From the NCBI GenBank assembly GCA_002724245.1, contig PBOG01000184.1, positions 1-63,044 on the forward strand: 63,044 nt of DNA. The letters run 5' to 3'. Under the pieces are notes generated by a model that saw nothing but the letters and a program-made list of their open reading frames with translations, ran no database searches and was not told the DNA's origin. Below, in pieces: positions 10,821-19,373 of this stretch. Both the position numbers and the translations under genes were made by a program. The first letter of the stretch is position 1. The number at the start of each line of letters is the position of its first letter. The stretch comes from Planctomycetaceae bacterium. GTDB taxonomy: Bacteria > Planctomycetota > Planctomycetia > Pirellulales > Pirellulaceae.

Positions 10821-11249
10821 CTATTCGTCTGGAAGTTGCACCAGCTCAATCAGCATGCCGTCAGGCCCTTTTGCGCACACGACGTGTTTGGCATCGGGCG
10901 CGGAGACAGGGTCGGCCATGAATTCAACGCCCTTGCTCTTCAGATCAGCGACAACGCTCGGAACATCTTCGAGGATGAATGTGAGCCAGCGAATCCCGGC
11001 CTGAAAATCAAAAGAGCGCGTGGGAGGCGGGTTTTCAATTTCCATCAACTTGATGAGGGTTTCACCTGCTTTTAAACGTACCTGGCGGAATCCGCTGGGT
11101 GCCAGTCTGGCACCGGTGGCAGTGTCTTCGGGAATTTGGATGTCGAGTACGACTTCCATACCGAGTAGATCGCGATAAAAGTGGAGTGACTCGTCAAAAT
11201 TACTACAGACGAAACCAAGGTCTACGGCAGAGTGTTTCATTGCGAACAT
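10821..11249 (-). CDS. VOC-family (glyoxalase/bleomycin-resistance fold) protein
   Basis: 142 residues. The frame is open much further upstream over the neighbouring gene, but the ATG at 11249 has AGGAAA 8 nt upstream and begins just before the conserved fold (MKHSAVDLGFVCSNFDESLHFYRDLLGMEVV). Two beta-alpha-beta-beta-beta halves are visible; metal-ligand candidates are His of KHSAVD and Glu of GMLIELVQLP. Such proteins act as glyoxalases, dioxygenases or resistance proteins; the reaction here cannot be deduced. It lies between the ThDP enzyme gene and polA on the same strand. Confidence 0.8.
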   Translation of the reverse strand: MFAMKHSAVDLGFVCSNFDESLHFYRDLLGMEVVLDIQIPEDTATGARLAPSGFRQVRLKAGETLIKLMEIENPPPTRSFDFQAGIRWLTFILEDVPSVVADLKSKGVEFMADPVSAPDAKHVVCAKGPDGMLIELVQLPDE

Positions 11250-11310
11250 ATTCATTTTCCTGATGGTGGAACGATGACCACACTTTAGCCCATCGGCCGA
11301 CCGAGTGATA

Positions 11311-13197
11311 TTACAGGCCCAGGCGCTGGTGTTCTTTTTGCACTTCCTGACACCAGTTCCCGACATTCCACTGTCCCCAGGCTCCAAGATTTCCCATTTC
11401 GTGAGGTCCGAAGTAGACAGGCAGATGTACCACGGAAAGTCCCTGGTGTTGATGGGCTTTTTCAAGTGCCTCGATCAGTGTTTCACGGTGAGTGCCCCCG
11501 GGAAACGCCCGTACACCCGTGACGGAGTTGCAGAGCGTGACGTAATCAACAACAACGGAGTCATTGGTGGCAAATTCATGCCCATACTGTGCTTCTTGAA
11601 GGCCCGTAATGGCACCCATACGTCGGTTGTCGAGAATGACGATCATTCCATGGACACGGTGTTCAACCGCATCAATCAAGATCTGTGGGTTCATCAAGAA
11701 ACTCCCGTCACCACAGAGAGCGATGGCATACTCAGGATTGTCTGCCATGCCACTTGCCAGCAGAGACGATGCAGCGAAGCCCATATACGATGCGCCTGTG
11801 TCGGTGAAAGTACGGTTTGGGCGTTCGTCTTCCACGATCTGGAATCCGTTGGCTTGGACGTCTCCCGCGTCAAAGTACTTCGCGGCGTCGATGCGAGTTG
11901 CGAACTCACTGATAATCCGAATTGCGGCCGGTTGTGTCAGTACTTCAGTTTGAAATGTTTCATCAAACAGCCGGTCGTTGGTGAATCGTTGCTGGCAGTA
12001 CTCATTCCATTCAGATCGCTTTGTCGTGCATTCATTGAGCCAGGGAGAGGGCGTTGCATTCGTTTTGTCCGTGCCCGCAGATTTCAGTTCTTCCAAGAGG
12101 AGTTGGAGGTTGCTTTGTGCGTCGCCGACGACGGGAATCGTGCGGTTGTAGTGCATGGCGTCTTCTGGATTCGTATTGAAGTTTACGAATTGCTTTACGT
12201 TTTTCCAGGCGACGCCGGAAGAATCCCACTGGCATACGGCCCGGGCGCCAATCAGGATTGCTAGTTCGGCTTCGGCCATTGCGTAGTTGCCACAAATGGA
12301 CCCCTTGGATCCTCCGACGCTCATGTGTCGTGGATGACTGTGTGGGAAAACTCCTGGCACTTGTGGACCGCTTACCACAACCGCGTCGATAAGCTCGGCT
12401 AATTCAACAAGTTCCTGAGTGATGCCTTTTGCACCACCGCCGATCTTAATGACGATGCGGTCGTACTTTTCAATGGAGTTAATTACTTGCGCCAGCGTTG
12501 CGGCACCGACGCACGGCTGCATTTCGGTTTCACAGGGTTGTGGAAATGCGAGTAAATTGCAGTCGTGGATGATTTGCGGCTGCGCGTTCATGGGCAGTAG
12601 CAGATAGAAAGGGGACGGCCAGACCGGGTTGCGGACAGCATTGATTCCGCGCCGTAGCGCAGTGTTGATCGACTCCGGTGTGTGAATCGAATAGCTGGGG
12701 CCCAGAACGCTGGTGAGTTTCAAGTAGAGTCCCTGCTCCCGACGGGGAATCTGCTGCATATTGGGTCCTTCGTCGTGCGTAGTTTCGTCGCCGAGCAGAT
12801 AGTAGACTCCAGCTCCGTTGGAGAGGGCAGTCAAGGACCCCGCGATTGCGTGCATGCCCCCTGGACCGATAGAGGTAAAAACGGCGGCAGTTTCTCCGTA
12901 CTGCCAGTACAATGTTGTCGCAGCATGGGCTGCCAGGGTTTCGTGGTGGACCGCAAATGTTTCAATACCGGCTGGTTGGTACGCCCGAAGAATTTCTCCC
13001 AGATCTGTTGAGCCGTGGCCAAAAATGCCAACGAATTTGCGGATCCCCTGCTCTACGAGACCTAGCACGATCGCCTCGTTCAGGGTCAGGTCAGCGAATT
13101 GCGGGAGTATACCGGCTTCGACCGCCGTACGAATGCTCCCATGCTTGCACAGCGCTTGAACACGATCGAGTTGACTGCTTTTGGCTGGGGCATTCAT
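11311..13197 (-). CDS. Thiamine-diphosphate-dependent enzyme, acetolactate synthase/IolD-like
   Basis: 628 residues from the ATG at 13197; a TTG 11 codons earlier is the only longer choice. The N-terminal pyrimidine-binding domain has the catalytic Glu in VHHETLAAHAA; a central domain follows (about 210-370); the C-terminal pyrophosphate domain carries the ThDP motif GDGSF...DNRRMG. The IFGHG segment and length near 630 recall IolD (inositol ring-cleaving acylhydrolase), but the overall match is not close enough to fix the substrate; acetolactate-synthase-like or phosphonopyruvate-decarboxylase-like activity is also possible. No inositol genes are near. The VOC gene follows 61 bp downstream. 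Confidence 0.8.
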   Translation of the reverse strand: MNAPAKSSQLDRVQALCKHGSIRTAVEAGILPQFADLTLNEAIVLGLVEQGIRKFVGIFGHGSTDLGEILRAYQPAGIETFAVHHETLAAHAATTLYWQYGETAAVFTSIGPGGMHAIAGSLTALSNGAGVYYLLGDETTHDEGPNMQQIPRREQGLYLKLTSVLGPSYSIHTPESINTALRRGINAVRNPVWPSPFYLLLPMNAQPQIIHDCNLLAFPQPCETEMQPCVGAATLAQVINSIEKYDRIVIKIGGGAKGITQELVELAELIDAVVVSGPQVPGVFPHSHPRHMSVGGSKGSICGNYAMAEAELAILIGARAVCQWDSSGVAWKNVKQFVNFNTNPEDAMHYNRTIPVVGDAQSNLQLLLEELKSAGTDKTNATPSPWLNECTTKRSEWNEYCQQRFTNDRLFDETFQTEVLTQPAAIRIISEFATRIDAAKYFDAGDVQANGFQIVEDERPNRTFTDTGASYMGFAASSLLASGMADNPEYAIALCGDGSFLMNPQILIDAVEHRVHGMIVILDNRRMGAITGLQEAQYGHEFATNDSVVVDYVTLCNSVTGVRAFPGGTHRETLIEALEKAHQHQGLSVVHLPVYFGPHEMGNLGAWGQWNVGNWCQEVQKEHQRLGL

Positions 13198-13521
13198 GAT
13201 GGTGGGACTTGGAAGGCACTGGAAGGACAAAGTGCGTTGAATGGCCCAGGCTAATAGAGCCAGTACGTGGAACCATCATACGGCACTTCAGCTCTGTAAA
13301 CTACAACTGCGGGCCTGCACGAAGACGCTTTGCCACTGCCGGTATACTGCGCGTGCGAGTTGCGGTTGTTCGATACGGCGACGACAGCCTGTTTCACTTT
13401 GCAGAGTCGCTGGGGCGCTCTTGGTCAGCGGCCAAGGCAGGCTTCTCTGGATGTCCTGAGTTGATTGTCCAGGCGCATCGATCGAGATTTGAGATGCGTC
13501 GGTCTTCACTTCCAACCGCGC
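13198..13521. other. Gene-free region between lgt and the ThDP enzyme gene
   Basis: 324 bp. Short open frames exist on both strands, but none shows family features or a ribosome site. It must hold the promoter of the ThDP enzyme gene; I see no clear hexamers, terminator or repeat. Confidence 0.35.
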
Positions 13522-14838
13522 TTATGCCTCCGGTCGGTTTAATAAGGCCGGGGTGAATTTGTTCTGTTGAGTACGGTCCTGGCCAAACGTCGGAAAAGCG
13601 GTTCGTGGCGGCAGTCGCATGATGTACCACCACAAGCATCCGGCTCCACACAGTATCGCCATACTTACGATCTGTGAAATGGTAAAATTGGTACCAAATT
13701 GAGCTCCTTCGTCGGCGCGGATGATCTCGAGCATGAAACGTGTGATTGGATAGAGTGTAAACAGAAGTGCAAAGATTTGACCGTCGCGGTTACGAAAGGG
13801 AAAGGCAAACCAGACGACCAGAAACAGAAAAAATGCATTGCAGGAACTGTAGAGTTGACTGGGTACTACCGGCAGACTTTTCAGGCTGATTTCGGATGCC
13901 TGCCATTGCACGGTGCCAACTCCTTCGACAGTCGCACTAGCGGCCAGTTGATTTTCAGTTACTGCGGCATTTGGTCCTGGTAGGTGGGTGCGAATGGGAT
14001 ACGCGCTGTTCCCTCCTGCAAGCGGGGCGATTTGTTGGCCAGGTCGAAGTTTTCCGTCTGCAGGCATTTTTGGTTCGACATGAGTCACCACGAAGTGTGT
14101 GCCGTCCTCTTCCTCTGAGAGTTGTGTTTTCAAACCTAGCAGTGTTCCCCGGGCGAGTTGATCTGTATACGCAGGGCTGCCGACAGGAAATTGGATTCCC
14201 CACTGGTCCGTGCCGCATTGTCCTCCCCAGCAACAGCCATTCAGCAGGCAGCCAATGCGACCAATTGCCAGTCCCACCATCAAGCTGGGAGTCACCAGGT
14301 CGGCGATCGCTAAAATTGGCAGCTTGCGTCTTTTCAGGAAGACAATGCTACCCATACAGGCTCCGATCAGGGCTCCATAAACCACTAAGCCGCCTTCGTA
14401 AAACTGAAGAATCGCCCAGGGTTGGTGCCAGTATTGATCACGGTATTGAATCACATAGAAAATCCGTGCACCGGCAATTCCGCTTACTACGAGCCAGAGC
14501 GCGAGTGAAACAATGAGCTCTGGATCAAGCCCTAACTGGTGGGCACGCCAGCGTGCAGCCGTGCTGGCGGCCAGTATGGCCAGCATTAACATCATGCCGT
14601 AGCCGCGAATTGGAAGGCCGCTCGACTCCGGAAGTACGAACTGAGCTCCATAAATCACCGATCCGATAATCGCCAGAATTGGCAACCAGGAGCGGGTGTC
14701 TGCGTTCCAACCTTGCCGGTATAACAGCCATGTAAACAGACCGATTGCGAGCAGGCACCAGACAATCAACAGCCACCCGAACCCGAACATGGGTAACCCA
14801 AACAGTTCCCAGTTGATATGAAAGAGGGTCTGACGCAT
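13522..14838 (-). CDS. lgt: Prolipoprotein diacylglyceryl transferase with inserted domain
   Basis: 438 residues against about 290 for E. coli Lgt. Transmembrane segments occupy about 1-235 and 330-420. Signature residues are present: LPIRGYGMML, EGGLVVYGALIG (Tyr where E. coli has the essential His103 of its HGG motif) and GRIGCLLNGCCWG (E. coli Arg143/Asn146 positions). About 95 residues between AYTDQLARG and LPVVPSQLYSS are inserted; they contain VTHVEPKMPADGKLRPGQQI, which resembles half of a PDZ domain and should face the periplasm. Lgt transfers diacylglycerol from phosphatidylglycerol to lipobox Cys. Lipoprotein substrates in this window include the TolC-like and YceI proteins. Confidence 0.93.
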   Translation of the reverse strand: MRQTLFHINWELFGLPMFGFGWLLIVWCLLAIGLFTWLLYRQGWNADTRSWLPILAIIGSVIYGAQFVLPESSGLPIRGYGMMLMLAILAASTAARWRAHQLGLDPELIVSLALWLVVSGIAGARIFYVIQYRDQYWHQPWAILQFYEGGLVVYGALIGACMGSIVFLKRRKLPILAIADLVTPSLMVGLAIGRIGCLLNGCCWGGQCGTDQWGIQFPVGSPAYTDQLARGTLLGLKTQLSEEEDGTHFVVTHVEPKMPADGKLRPGQQIAPLAGGNSAYPIRTHLPGPNAAVTENQLAASATVEGVGTVQWQASEISLKSLPVVPSQLYSSCNAFFLFLVVWFAFPFRNRDGQIFALLFTLYPITRFMLEIIRADEGAQFGTNFTISQIVSMAILCGAGCLWWYIMRLPPRTAFPTFGQDRTQQNKFTPALLNRPEA

Positions 14839-14992
14839 GTTGCCTCCACTTCAACGTAAAGGGATCACATCGGGTGGCTGCCAAGCAGAGAATATAGGCA
14901 GCGTAGCAGCATACTGATTTTGGTGCGGCAGGTGAATTACATTTTGGTGTGGTGCTGGTCACATTGTTTCTTTACAGGCCTCATTTACCTGT

Positions 14993-15841
14993 TCAACACA
15001 ATGTCAGTAGTTGATTGTCGATGAGTCGGGTTTGTCCGATGTAAGCGGCAATCAATACGATTGTTGCGTCTTCAACCTGGGCGACTTCTTCGAGTGTCTT
15101 GCTGTCGGCGATGGCGATGTAGTCGATTCTGGAAATACCATGTGTGGATAGGATCTTCTGCATTGCGTTCTTGATCGCTTTGGCATCTCTTTCGCCGCTT
15201 GAAACAAGTTGTTGTGCGTGGTTCAGACTGTGTGAAATAACCTGAGCCTGTGTCCGCTGACTTGTTGACAGGATTTGGTTGCGAGAACTCAAAGCCAGTC
15301 CATCGGGGTCGCGAACGGTTGGGCAACAACGAATCTGAATTGGCAGATTCAAGTCGCGGACCATGTGTTGAACGACCAGCGTTTGTTGGTAATCTTTGTT
15401 TCCAAAGTAAGCGATGTCGGCAGGCGCCATGTGGAGAAATTTGAGAACGACCGTGGCAACTCCGCGGAAATGCCCAGGCCGGTGTTTTCCTTCCAGGCGT
15501 GCCGCGACGGCAGGCGGATCAATCGTTGTCGTGAAGCCGTCTGGATAAACTTCTTGGGTGGCGGGTGCGAAGATCAGGTCTACACCAAGTTGTTCGAGCT
15601 GTGCGCAATCTGCAGTTGTATTGCGGGGGTAACGCTCAAGGTCATCGTCTGCGTCGAATTGTGTGGGGTTGACGAAAATTGTGGCAACGACGTAGTCACA
15701 CTCAAGCTTTGCTGCTCTTACGAGACTCAAGTGTCCTTCGTGTAACGCACCCATTGTGAGAACCAGGCCAATCTGTTTTCCAGCGGCGCGGGCGGGAGCC
15801 AGAAGTGACCGCACTTCTTGAGTCTGGTGAACAACAGGCAT
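14993..15841 (-). CDS. panC: Pantothenate synthetase
   Basis: 282 residues from the ATG at 15841; the longer frame begins with TTG. Family motifs are TMGALHEGHLSLV (ATP-binding HxGH), FVNPTQFDADDDLERYPR, RPGHFRGVATVV, FGNKDYQQ and LALSSRN (the KMSKS-like loop). It condenses pantoate with beta-alanine using ATP in the route to CoA. The folK fusion is 124 bp upstream and lgt is 154 bp downstream on the same strand. Confidence 0.97.
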   Translation of the reverse strand: MPVVHQTQEVRSLLAPARAAGKQIGLVLTMGALHEGHLSLVRAAKLECDYVVATIFVNPTQFDADDDLERYPRNTTADCAQLEQLGVDLIFAPATQEVYPDGFTTTIDPPAVAARLEGKHRPGHFRGVATVVLKFLHMAPADIAYFGNKDYQQTLVVQHMVRDLNLPIQIRCCPTVRDPDGLALSSRNQILSTSQRTQAQVISHSLNHAQQLVSSGERDAKAIKNAMQKILSTHGISRIDYIAIADSKTLEEVAQVEDATIVLIAAYIGQTRLIDNQLLTLC

Positions 15842-15965
15842 GGTGTGGAGTAACTGGCTGCAGGTAAATAAACACCCCTGGTGGTATCTCAAAAGCCGCG
15901 AGATACATCAGGTGGTTTGAGCTGGACCTTGGCAGGTGATGTTTGGAGGTGTATTCAATCTGGCT

Positions 15966-17000
15966 TCAATTTGCTGGGTGAGTGTTGGAGTTCAAGCACT
16001 CAATTACGGCAGCCAATTCCTCAATGGTTCGTGGGTTATCAGCATGCATGCGTAGAACAGGGCAAGGTGCCGGTTTGGAAACGATCTTATCCAGTTCAGC
16101 ACTGAAGCGTGCCTCCCGAGTCATCACACGGTCAGTATTTGGCAGGCTGTTTTGCTGTTCTGCATGCCGGTCAGAATTGGGCGTTGTCAGGTAAATCAAT
16201 AGTTTCGGCTGCGTTATTTTGGGTTTGAGCTCGTTCCAGCGCTGCTGAAATATCTGTAACTCTGGCGCGGAAAGATCCATTCTGCAGGCGGCCAGTACCT
16301 CGTTTGTCCAAAAGTCTGCCACTGTAAATTGTTCACGAGTTTTACCAGTTTGGCTGGCTACCAACTCATGCCGGTGGTCGAGAAATTCTAGCCATCTAGC
16401 CAGTGTCTGGCCAGCCTGATGTAAAGTGGCGTTTTGTGCATCGGTCAGGAGGTTCAGATCTAATTGTTCGGCCACTGTGTGGGCGAATTGCTGGGTGCGG
16501 TTTGCGTCAGATCCCGTGAAAGCCAGGTAGTTCACAGGGGAATTGAGATTGTCCAACAGTCTGGAGAGGCTCCAGCCGAGGAGTGGATGTTCGAGCTGGG
16601 GAGCGACCTCCGTCGCCGGTTGCAACACAAATCGACGGTATATCATTCGGGGATGAGGAAGCTGCAGCAACGAATTGTGAACGATCATTTGGTCGACCAT
16701 AAGCAGATCGATGTCGATCGTCCTCGCTCCCCACCGTTGGTTTCGAACACGTCCCAGAAGGTGTTCGACTTGCTGAGCGCACTCCAGCAGAGATTCCGGT
16801 GTCCGGTCTGTTTCGATCATGACGACTTCGTTGAGGAAACGGTCCTGACCGGTTGGGCCACCAACTGGGTTTGTTGTGATTGGCCGGCTCCGAGCGAGGA
16901 ACCGTATGTTTTCATGCGCGAGAAGCTGCTTTACTGCTTCGTCTAGATGATGTTGGCGGTTACCGAGGTTCGAACCGAGTGCAATCAAACACTTAGGCAT
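15966..17000 (-). CDS. folK: HPPK (folK) fused to a degenerate deoxynucleoside-kinase-like domain
   Basis: 344 residues from the ATG at 17000, where the canonical MPKCLIALGSNLGNR begins; upstream in-frame starts are less natural. Residues 1-160 are 6-hydroxymethyl-7,8-dihydropterin pyrophosphokinase: GSNLGNR, PVGGPTGQDRFLNEV, RWGARTIDIDLLM and LPHPRM, complete and probably active in folate synthesis. Residues about 168-344 resemble bacterial dAdo/dGuo kinases (VADFWTNEVLAA, a QIFQQRWNELKP helix, QPKLLIYLTTP), but the P-loop position reads LAFTGSDANRTQQ with no Lys-Ser/Thr pair, so kinase activity is doubtful. The second domain is assigned by pattern only. Confidence 0.9.
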   Translation of the reverse strand: MPKCLIALGSNLGNRQHHLDEAVKQLLAHENIRFLARSRPITTNPVGGPTGQDRFLNEVVMIETDRTPESLLECAQQVEHLLGRVRNQRWGARTIDIDLLMVDQMIVHNSLLQLPHPRMIYRRFVLQPATEVAPQLEHPLLGWSLSRLLDNLNSPVNYLAFTGSDANRTQQFAHTVAEQLDLNLLTDAQNATLHQAGQTLARWLEFLDHRHELVASQTGKTREQFTVADFWTNEVLAACRMDLSAPELQIFQQRWNELKPKITQPKLLIYLTTPNSDRHAEQQNSLPNTDRVMTREARFSAELDKIVSKPAPCPVLRMHADNPRTIEELAAVIECLNSNTHPAN

Positions 17001-17164
17001 CGGTGTGGAATGTCCAGAGGGAAAGGTGTGGGGATGCATGCCAGCCACAACGGGTCTGCTGGGCCAGCATGGAAGGGTTGCCTGCTATAGTGTGGTACGG
17101 TTCCGAGGGAACTGCCGTGGTGTGAACGCGTGTTATTGTGAAGCAATCAAATCGGGCAGTAGAA

Positions 17165-17797
17165 CTATTTTCCTGGTACTGGAAGTTCGTCGTAAATGTT
17201 ATCAATCTTGAGGCTTTGCCAGCAGTACCAGCTGGCGACACTCGAGTAAGGCCGCCACGGTGCGGCAATGCGGCAGCACGTTGTTTTCCCAGGCTGTTGT
17301 GGTAGTCGGTAGAGTTTGCGGATTGCATTACGAATTCCCAGATCGTCGTAAGGAAAAACGTCCTGGCGACCAAGTGAGAAGATCAGAAACATCTGTGCAG
17401 TCCACTCTCCAATTCCCTTGACTTGCACAAGGTTCTGGGTAACTTCTCCGTCTGTCATGCGTGAAAAGTTGCGGTAGTGGATGTTGCCTGCAAGTGATCG
17501 ATCCACCAGATCTCGAACGTAACTCACCTTTTGTCTCGAGAGGCCTGCGGATTTCAATTCAGAATCCGCGAGCTTTGCTATTTTTCTGGGCGTTGGGACG
17601 CCAGGGCGAGCAAGTTGTTCAACGCGCTGTCGAATAGTCTGTGCTGCCGAGGTGGAAATTTGCTGACCAATGATGGCACCCAGCAAAGTGCGGAATCGGT
17701 GGCGTTTGGGCTTGAGCTGACAGGGGCCAACGCGGTTGATAACCTGCCTTAGGATGGGGTCCTGGGCACGTAGGTGGCGTATAGCTGGTCTCCACAT
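17165..17797 (-). CDS. AlkA-type DNA-3-methyladenine glycosylase (HhH-GPD)
   Basis: 210 residues from the ATG at 17797. A longer frame runs over the divergent gmd gene and has no family match. Helix-hairpin-helix LVQVKGIGEWTAQMF is followed by the GPD loop with catalytic Asp in DVFPYDDLGIRNA, then APWRPYSSVASWYCWQSL, the conserved C-terminal WRPYRSVA element. The N-terminal beta domain of E. coli AlkA (282 aa) is lacking, as in compact archaeal and Bacillus relatives. It should excise alkylated purines and start base-excision repair. No Fe-S cysteines are seen. Confidence 0.9.
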   Translation of the reverse strand: MWRPAIRHLRAQDPILRQVINRVGPCQLKPKRHRFRTLLGAIIGQQISTSAAQTIRQRVEQLARPGVPTPRKIAKLADSELKSAGLSRQKVSYVRDLVDRSLAGNIHYRNFSRMTDGEVTQNLVQVKGIGEWTAQMFLIFSLGRQDVFPYDDLGIRNAIRKLYRLPQQPGKTTCCRIAAPWRPYSSVASWYCWQSLKIDNIYDELPVPGK

Positions 17798-17989
17798 GGC
17801 GGCGTAAAGGTTGGCGGACTGGTTCACGGCAAGTTCCCATGCAGTAGTATTTCGGAGCACAGTATGTGCTCTGTCTGGTTGACACGCCAACGCTGACTTG
17901 GGGACATTGTAGTGCAATTCGATGGTGCAATTTCTCCAGACGCATACATCGCAACCTTTGTTTCTTTCTTGATGTGAATAGTTAACTGA

Positions 17990-18967
17990 ATGACACGTAC
18001 AGCGTTGATTACTGGAATCACAGGGCAAGATGGTGCTTACCTGGCGTCCTTTTTGTTGGACAAAGGTTACCGTGTTCACGGTATTCATCGTCGATCCAGT
18101 ACGGATAATCTTGAACGCGTCGCACATTTGGGAGACCGCGTTCAGCTGCATTGTGGTGATTTGCTGGACTCGCACTCGTTATTGAGATTGTTAGAGCAGA
18201 CAACGCCACACGAAGTCTATAATTTGGCGGCACAAAGTTTTGTGCCGGCTAGTTTTGACCAGCCTTTGTTAACCAGTGAAGTTACCGCGTTGGGCGCCTT
18301 GCGTTTGTTGGAAGCGATTCGTCAATTTGACACGAGTATTCGTTACTACCAAGCTAGCAGCAGTGAGATGTTTGGGCGAGTTCAACAAGAACCGCAAAAC
18401 GAGATGACTCCGTTCTGGCCCAGGAGTCCTTATGGTGTAGCCAAAGTTTATGCGCATTGGATTACGATCAATTACCGCGAAAGTTATGGCATCTTTGCGT
18501 GTAATGGGATCCTGTTTAATCACGAATCACCATGGCGTGGCAAGGAATTCGTGACCCGCAAGATCAGCGATGCTGTCGCGCGTATCAAGCTGGGACGCCA
18601 GAAGACACTGCGTCTCGGTAATCTAGATGCCCAAAGAGACTGGGGATTTGCTGGTGATTATGTGCAGGCGATGTGGCGCATTTTGAACCACAAAACACCA
18701 GATGATTTCGTGATCGCTACCGGCGTCAAACATTCCGTCCTGGAATTCGCTGAATTGGCCTTCGAGCATGCTGACATGGATTTTCGAGAGTTTGTTGAAG
18801 TAGATCCCGGTCTATTACGGCCAGCGGATGTGCACACTTTGTGTGGAGATGCGTCAAAGGCTCGAAGCGAACTCAAGTGGGAACCCAAAGTTGATTTTCG
18901 CGAACTCGTAGGAATGATGGTTGAGGCGGACTTGGCGCGGCTCAACGGTGAGTGGGGGGGGGGCTAG
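17990..18967 (+). CDS. gmd: GDP-mannose 4,6-dehydratase
   Basis: 325 residues. Extended-SDR signature: GITGQDG (NADP-binding), Ser-Ser-Glu in QASSSEMFG, catalytic YGVAK, and the GMD motif NHESPWRG (usually NHESPRRG; Trp is a change). It converts GDP-mannose to GDP-4-keto-6-deoxymannose, the precursor of GDP-fucose, GDP-rhamnose or perosamine. ManC, which makes its substrate, is 7 kb downstream; no fcl/GMER or aminotransferase is in the window. The coding end contains ten consecutive G (18954-18963) giving a Gly-rich C-terminus, so its exact end depends on the tract length. Confidence 0.95.
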   Translation: MTRTALITGITGQDGAYLASFLLDKGYRVHGIHRRSSTDNLERVAHLGDRVQLHCGDLLDSHSLLRLLEQTTPHEVYNLAAQSFVPASFDQPLLTSEVTALGALRLLEAIRQFDTSIRYYQASSSEMFGRVQQEPQNEMTPFWPRSPYGVAKVYAHWITINYRESYGIFACNGILFNHESPWRGKEFVTRKISDAVARIKLGRQKTLRLGNLDAQRDWGFAGDYVQAMWRILNHKTPDDFVIATGVKHSVLEFAELAFEHADMDFREFVEVDPGLLRPADVHTLCGDASKARSELKWEPKVDFRELVGMMVEADLARLNGEWGGG

Positions 18968-19127
18968 CGTTTCCTGCCAATGCCGACGGGTTGTGCCCTT
19001 TGCTGCCGGCTGGGTTATTGGCACAAGAGTGTGTCGCACTTGAAACCATGTAATGGTCTGCCAGTACAGCCCCCATGTGGTGTAGTAGTCGCACCAACGA
19101 GGTTTGAGGGCTGGCGATTTATGTGAG

Positions 19128-19373
19128 TTAACCACCACTCACAGGTGGTATACAACCAATGTCGGAGTCCGCAGTGATCGTTGTGTGGTCGCCTGCATAC
19201 TCTGAATTGACTGAAAACATCATGTGCGCAGCGATGTCAGAGAGTGCTGGGACTGCCTCAATTAATGCGGCTCGCAAATCAGAGATGGTGGCGTTTTCCT
19301 CGACTTCGATTTCGACTGCATTGCTGCCCGCCAGGTCTCGAGCCACCGCGAATAGGCGTACAGTGATTTTCAC
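19128..19373 (-). CDS. moaD: MoaD-like molybdopterin synthase small subunit
   Basis: 81 residues from GTG at 19373. The GTG overlaps the TGA of the upstream oxidoreductase gene (GTGA), and the fold starts right there (VKITVRLFAVARDLAG). The ubiquitin-like chain ends in PPVSGG; the terminal Gly-Gly is the part that becomes a thiocarboxylate and donates sulfur to molybdopterin. A ThiS or another sulfur-carrier role is possible, but the LFAVARDLAG segment and length favour MoaD. MoaE and other cofactor genes are not in this window. Confidence 0.85.
   Translation of the reverse strand: MKITVRLFAVARDLAGSNAVEIEVEENATISDLRAALIEAVPALSDIAAHMMFSVNSEYAGDHTTITADSDIGCIPPVSGG

Noticed and set aside
18991-19026. 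Inverted repeat TTGTGCC/GGCACAA after gmd as a terminator
   Set aside because: The loop is 22 bases and no T-run follows; stem is only 7 bp.
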